NCBI GenBank assembly: GCA_033763355.1
Contig: JANRKT010000360.1
Coordinates: 1-5,769 of the forward strand
DNA length: 5,769 nucleotides
Direction of reading: 5' to 3'
DNA from: JANRKT01 sp033763355
GTDB lineage: Bacteria > Bacteroidota > Bacteroidia > Chitinophagales > Chitinophagaceae
Below, in pieces: positions 5,523 to 5,769 of the stretch (position 1 is its first letter; each line of letters opens with the position of its first letter). The notes below the pieces were generated by a model. The model worked only from the letters and a program-made list of their open reading frames with translations, was not told the DNA's origin and made no database searches. The position numbers and the translations under genes were made by a program.

Positions 5523-5769
5523 TTAAGAGACTTTTCTCTTATCCCGGATTACGAGTGCCCATTTCTCAAGCATGTTTAATAACTGCTCCAGTTCAAAAGG
5601 CTTGCTCATGTAATCATCCATGCCGGACTGCATACATTCTTCCCTGTCGCCCATCATTACATTTGCGGTTACCGCAACAATAACAGGCTGCACAGCAAGG
5701 CAGGCCCTGATCATACGAGTAGCCTCCAGGCCGTCCATTTCAGGCATCTGCACATCCATCAGGATGATA
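5523..5769 (-). CDS. C-terminal receiver (REC) domain of a two-component protein, 5' part outside window
   Basis: The frame is open to the right edge and ends at the TAA at 5525-5523. The in-frame ATG at 5759-5757 is internal, not a start: the residues before it (I-I-L) complete the receiver strand of an ILMDVQMPEMDG motif. That motif holds the phospho-acceptor Asp (codon at 5756-5754). The conserved Thr in AVTAN (codon near 5667-5669) and the Lys in MSKPFE (5601-5603) complete the receiver active-site set, so phosphorylation should work. The protein stops about 20 residues after the SKPF motif, with no output domain behind it. This, and the QMPEMDGLEATRMIR wording, fit a receiver at the C terminus of a hybrid histidine kinase; a free-standing response regulator is the alternative. 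Signal and targets are not visible. Confidence 0.88.
   Translation of the reverse strand, partial: IILMDVQMPEMDGLEATRMIRACLAVQPVIVAVTANVMMGDREECMQSGMDDYMSKPFELEQLLNMLEKWALVIRDKRKVS

Noticed and set aside
5523..5759. Receiver domain as a complete 78-residue protein starting at the ATG at 5759
   Set aside because: The frame continues upstream with the hydrophobic strand preceding the phospho-acceptor Asp; a start there would remove the first half of the receiver fold, so this is a gene cut by the window edge.
1..5769. CRISPR arrays, insertion sequences, tRNA/rRNA genes, attachment sites or a defence system
   Set aside because: No regularly spaced repeats, transposase motifs, terminal inverted repeats, RNA gene signatures or defence-type domains were found on reading both strands.

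Overview
The window reads as an ordinary stretch of a Bacteroidota chromosome, most likely from the Chitinophagia/Sphingobacteriia side. The evidence is threefold: TAnnTTTG-type -7 promoter elements sit just upstream of several genes, convincing Shine-Dalgarno sequences are lacking in favour of A/T-rich leaders, and the gene set is typical (a secreted DUF3857 protein, an FKBP lipoprotein next to a DHH phosphoesterase, a C-terminal receiver domain). The placement below phylum level is inference.

Layout, left to right. At 1-686 (minus) is the N-terminal part of a secreted DUF3857 protein that runs off the left edge. At 911-1327 (minus) is ndk, nucleoside diphosphate kinase, with a 12-bp-stem terminator behind it at 853-890. 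A 176-bp divergent promoter region (1328-1503) separates ndk from a rightward pair: a DHH/DHHA1 phosphoesterase of the NrnA type (1504-2511), then 18 bp later a lipoprotein with two FKBP-like modules (2530-3486). This pair meets, tail to tail across 13 bp, a leftward pair: a PhyH-family Fe(II)/2-oxoglutarate oxygenase (4353-5198) followed by a classical SDR oxidoreductase (3500-4294). A gene-poor 324-bp gap (5199-5522) follows. The right edge holds the C-terminal receiver domain of a two-component protein (5523-5769, minus), cut by the window.

How the genes may work together: Ndk balances nucleoside triphosphates, while the DHH enzyme probably degrades short oligonucleotides and/or pAp. The FKBP lipoprotein would assist protein folding at the cell envelope. 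The PhyH and SDR enzymes could carry out successive hydroxylation and alcohol oxidation of an unknown substrate, but only their adjacency suggests this.

No mobile element, CRISPR array, tRNA or rRNA was seen. I found no clear sign of an undescribed system. The most useful leads are the PhyH-SDR pair, the similarity of ndk-DHH-FKBP to the flavobacterial gldI neighbourhood, a probably near-leaderless DHH transcript, and an unexplained 21-nt split repeat.
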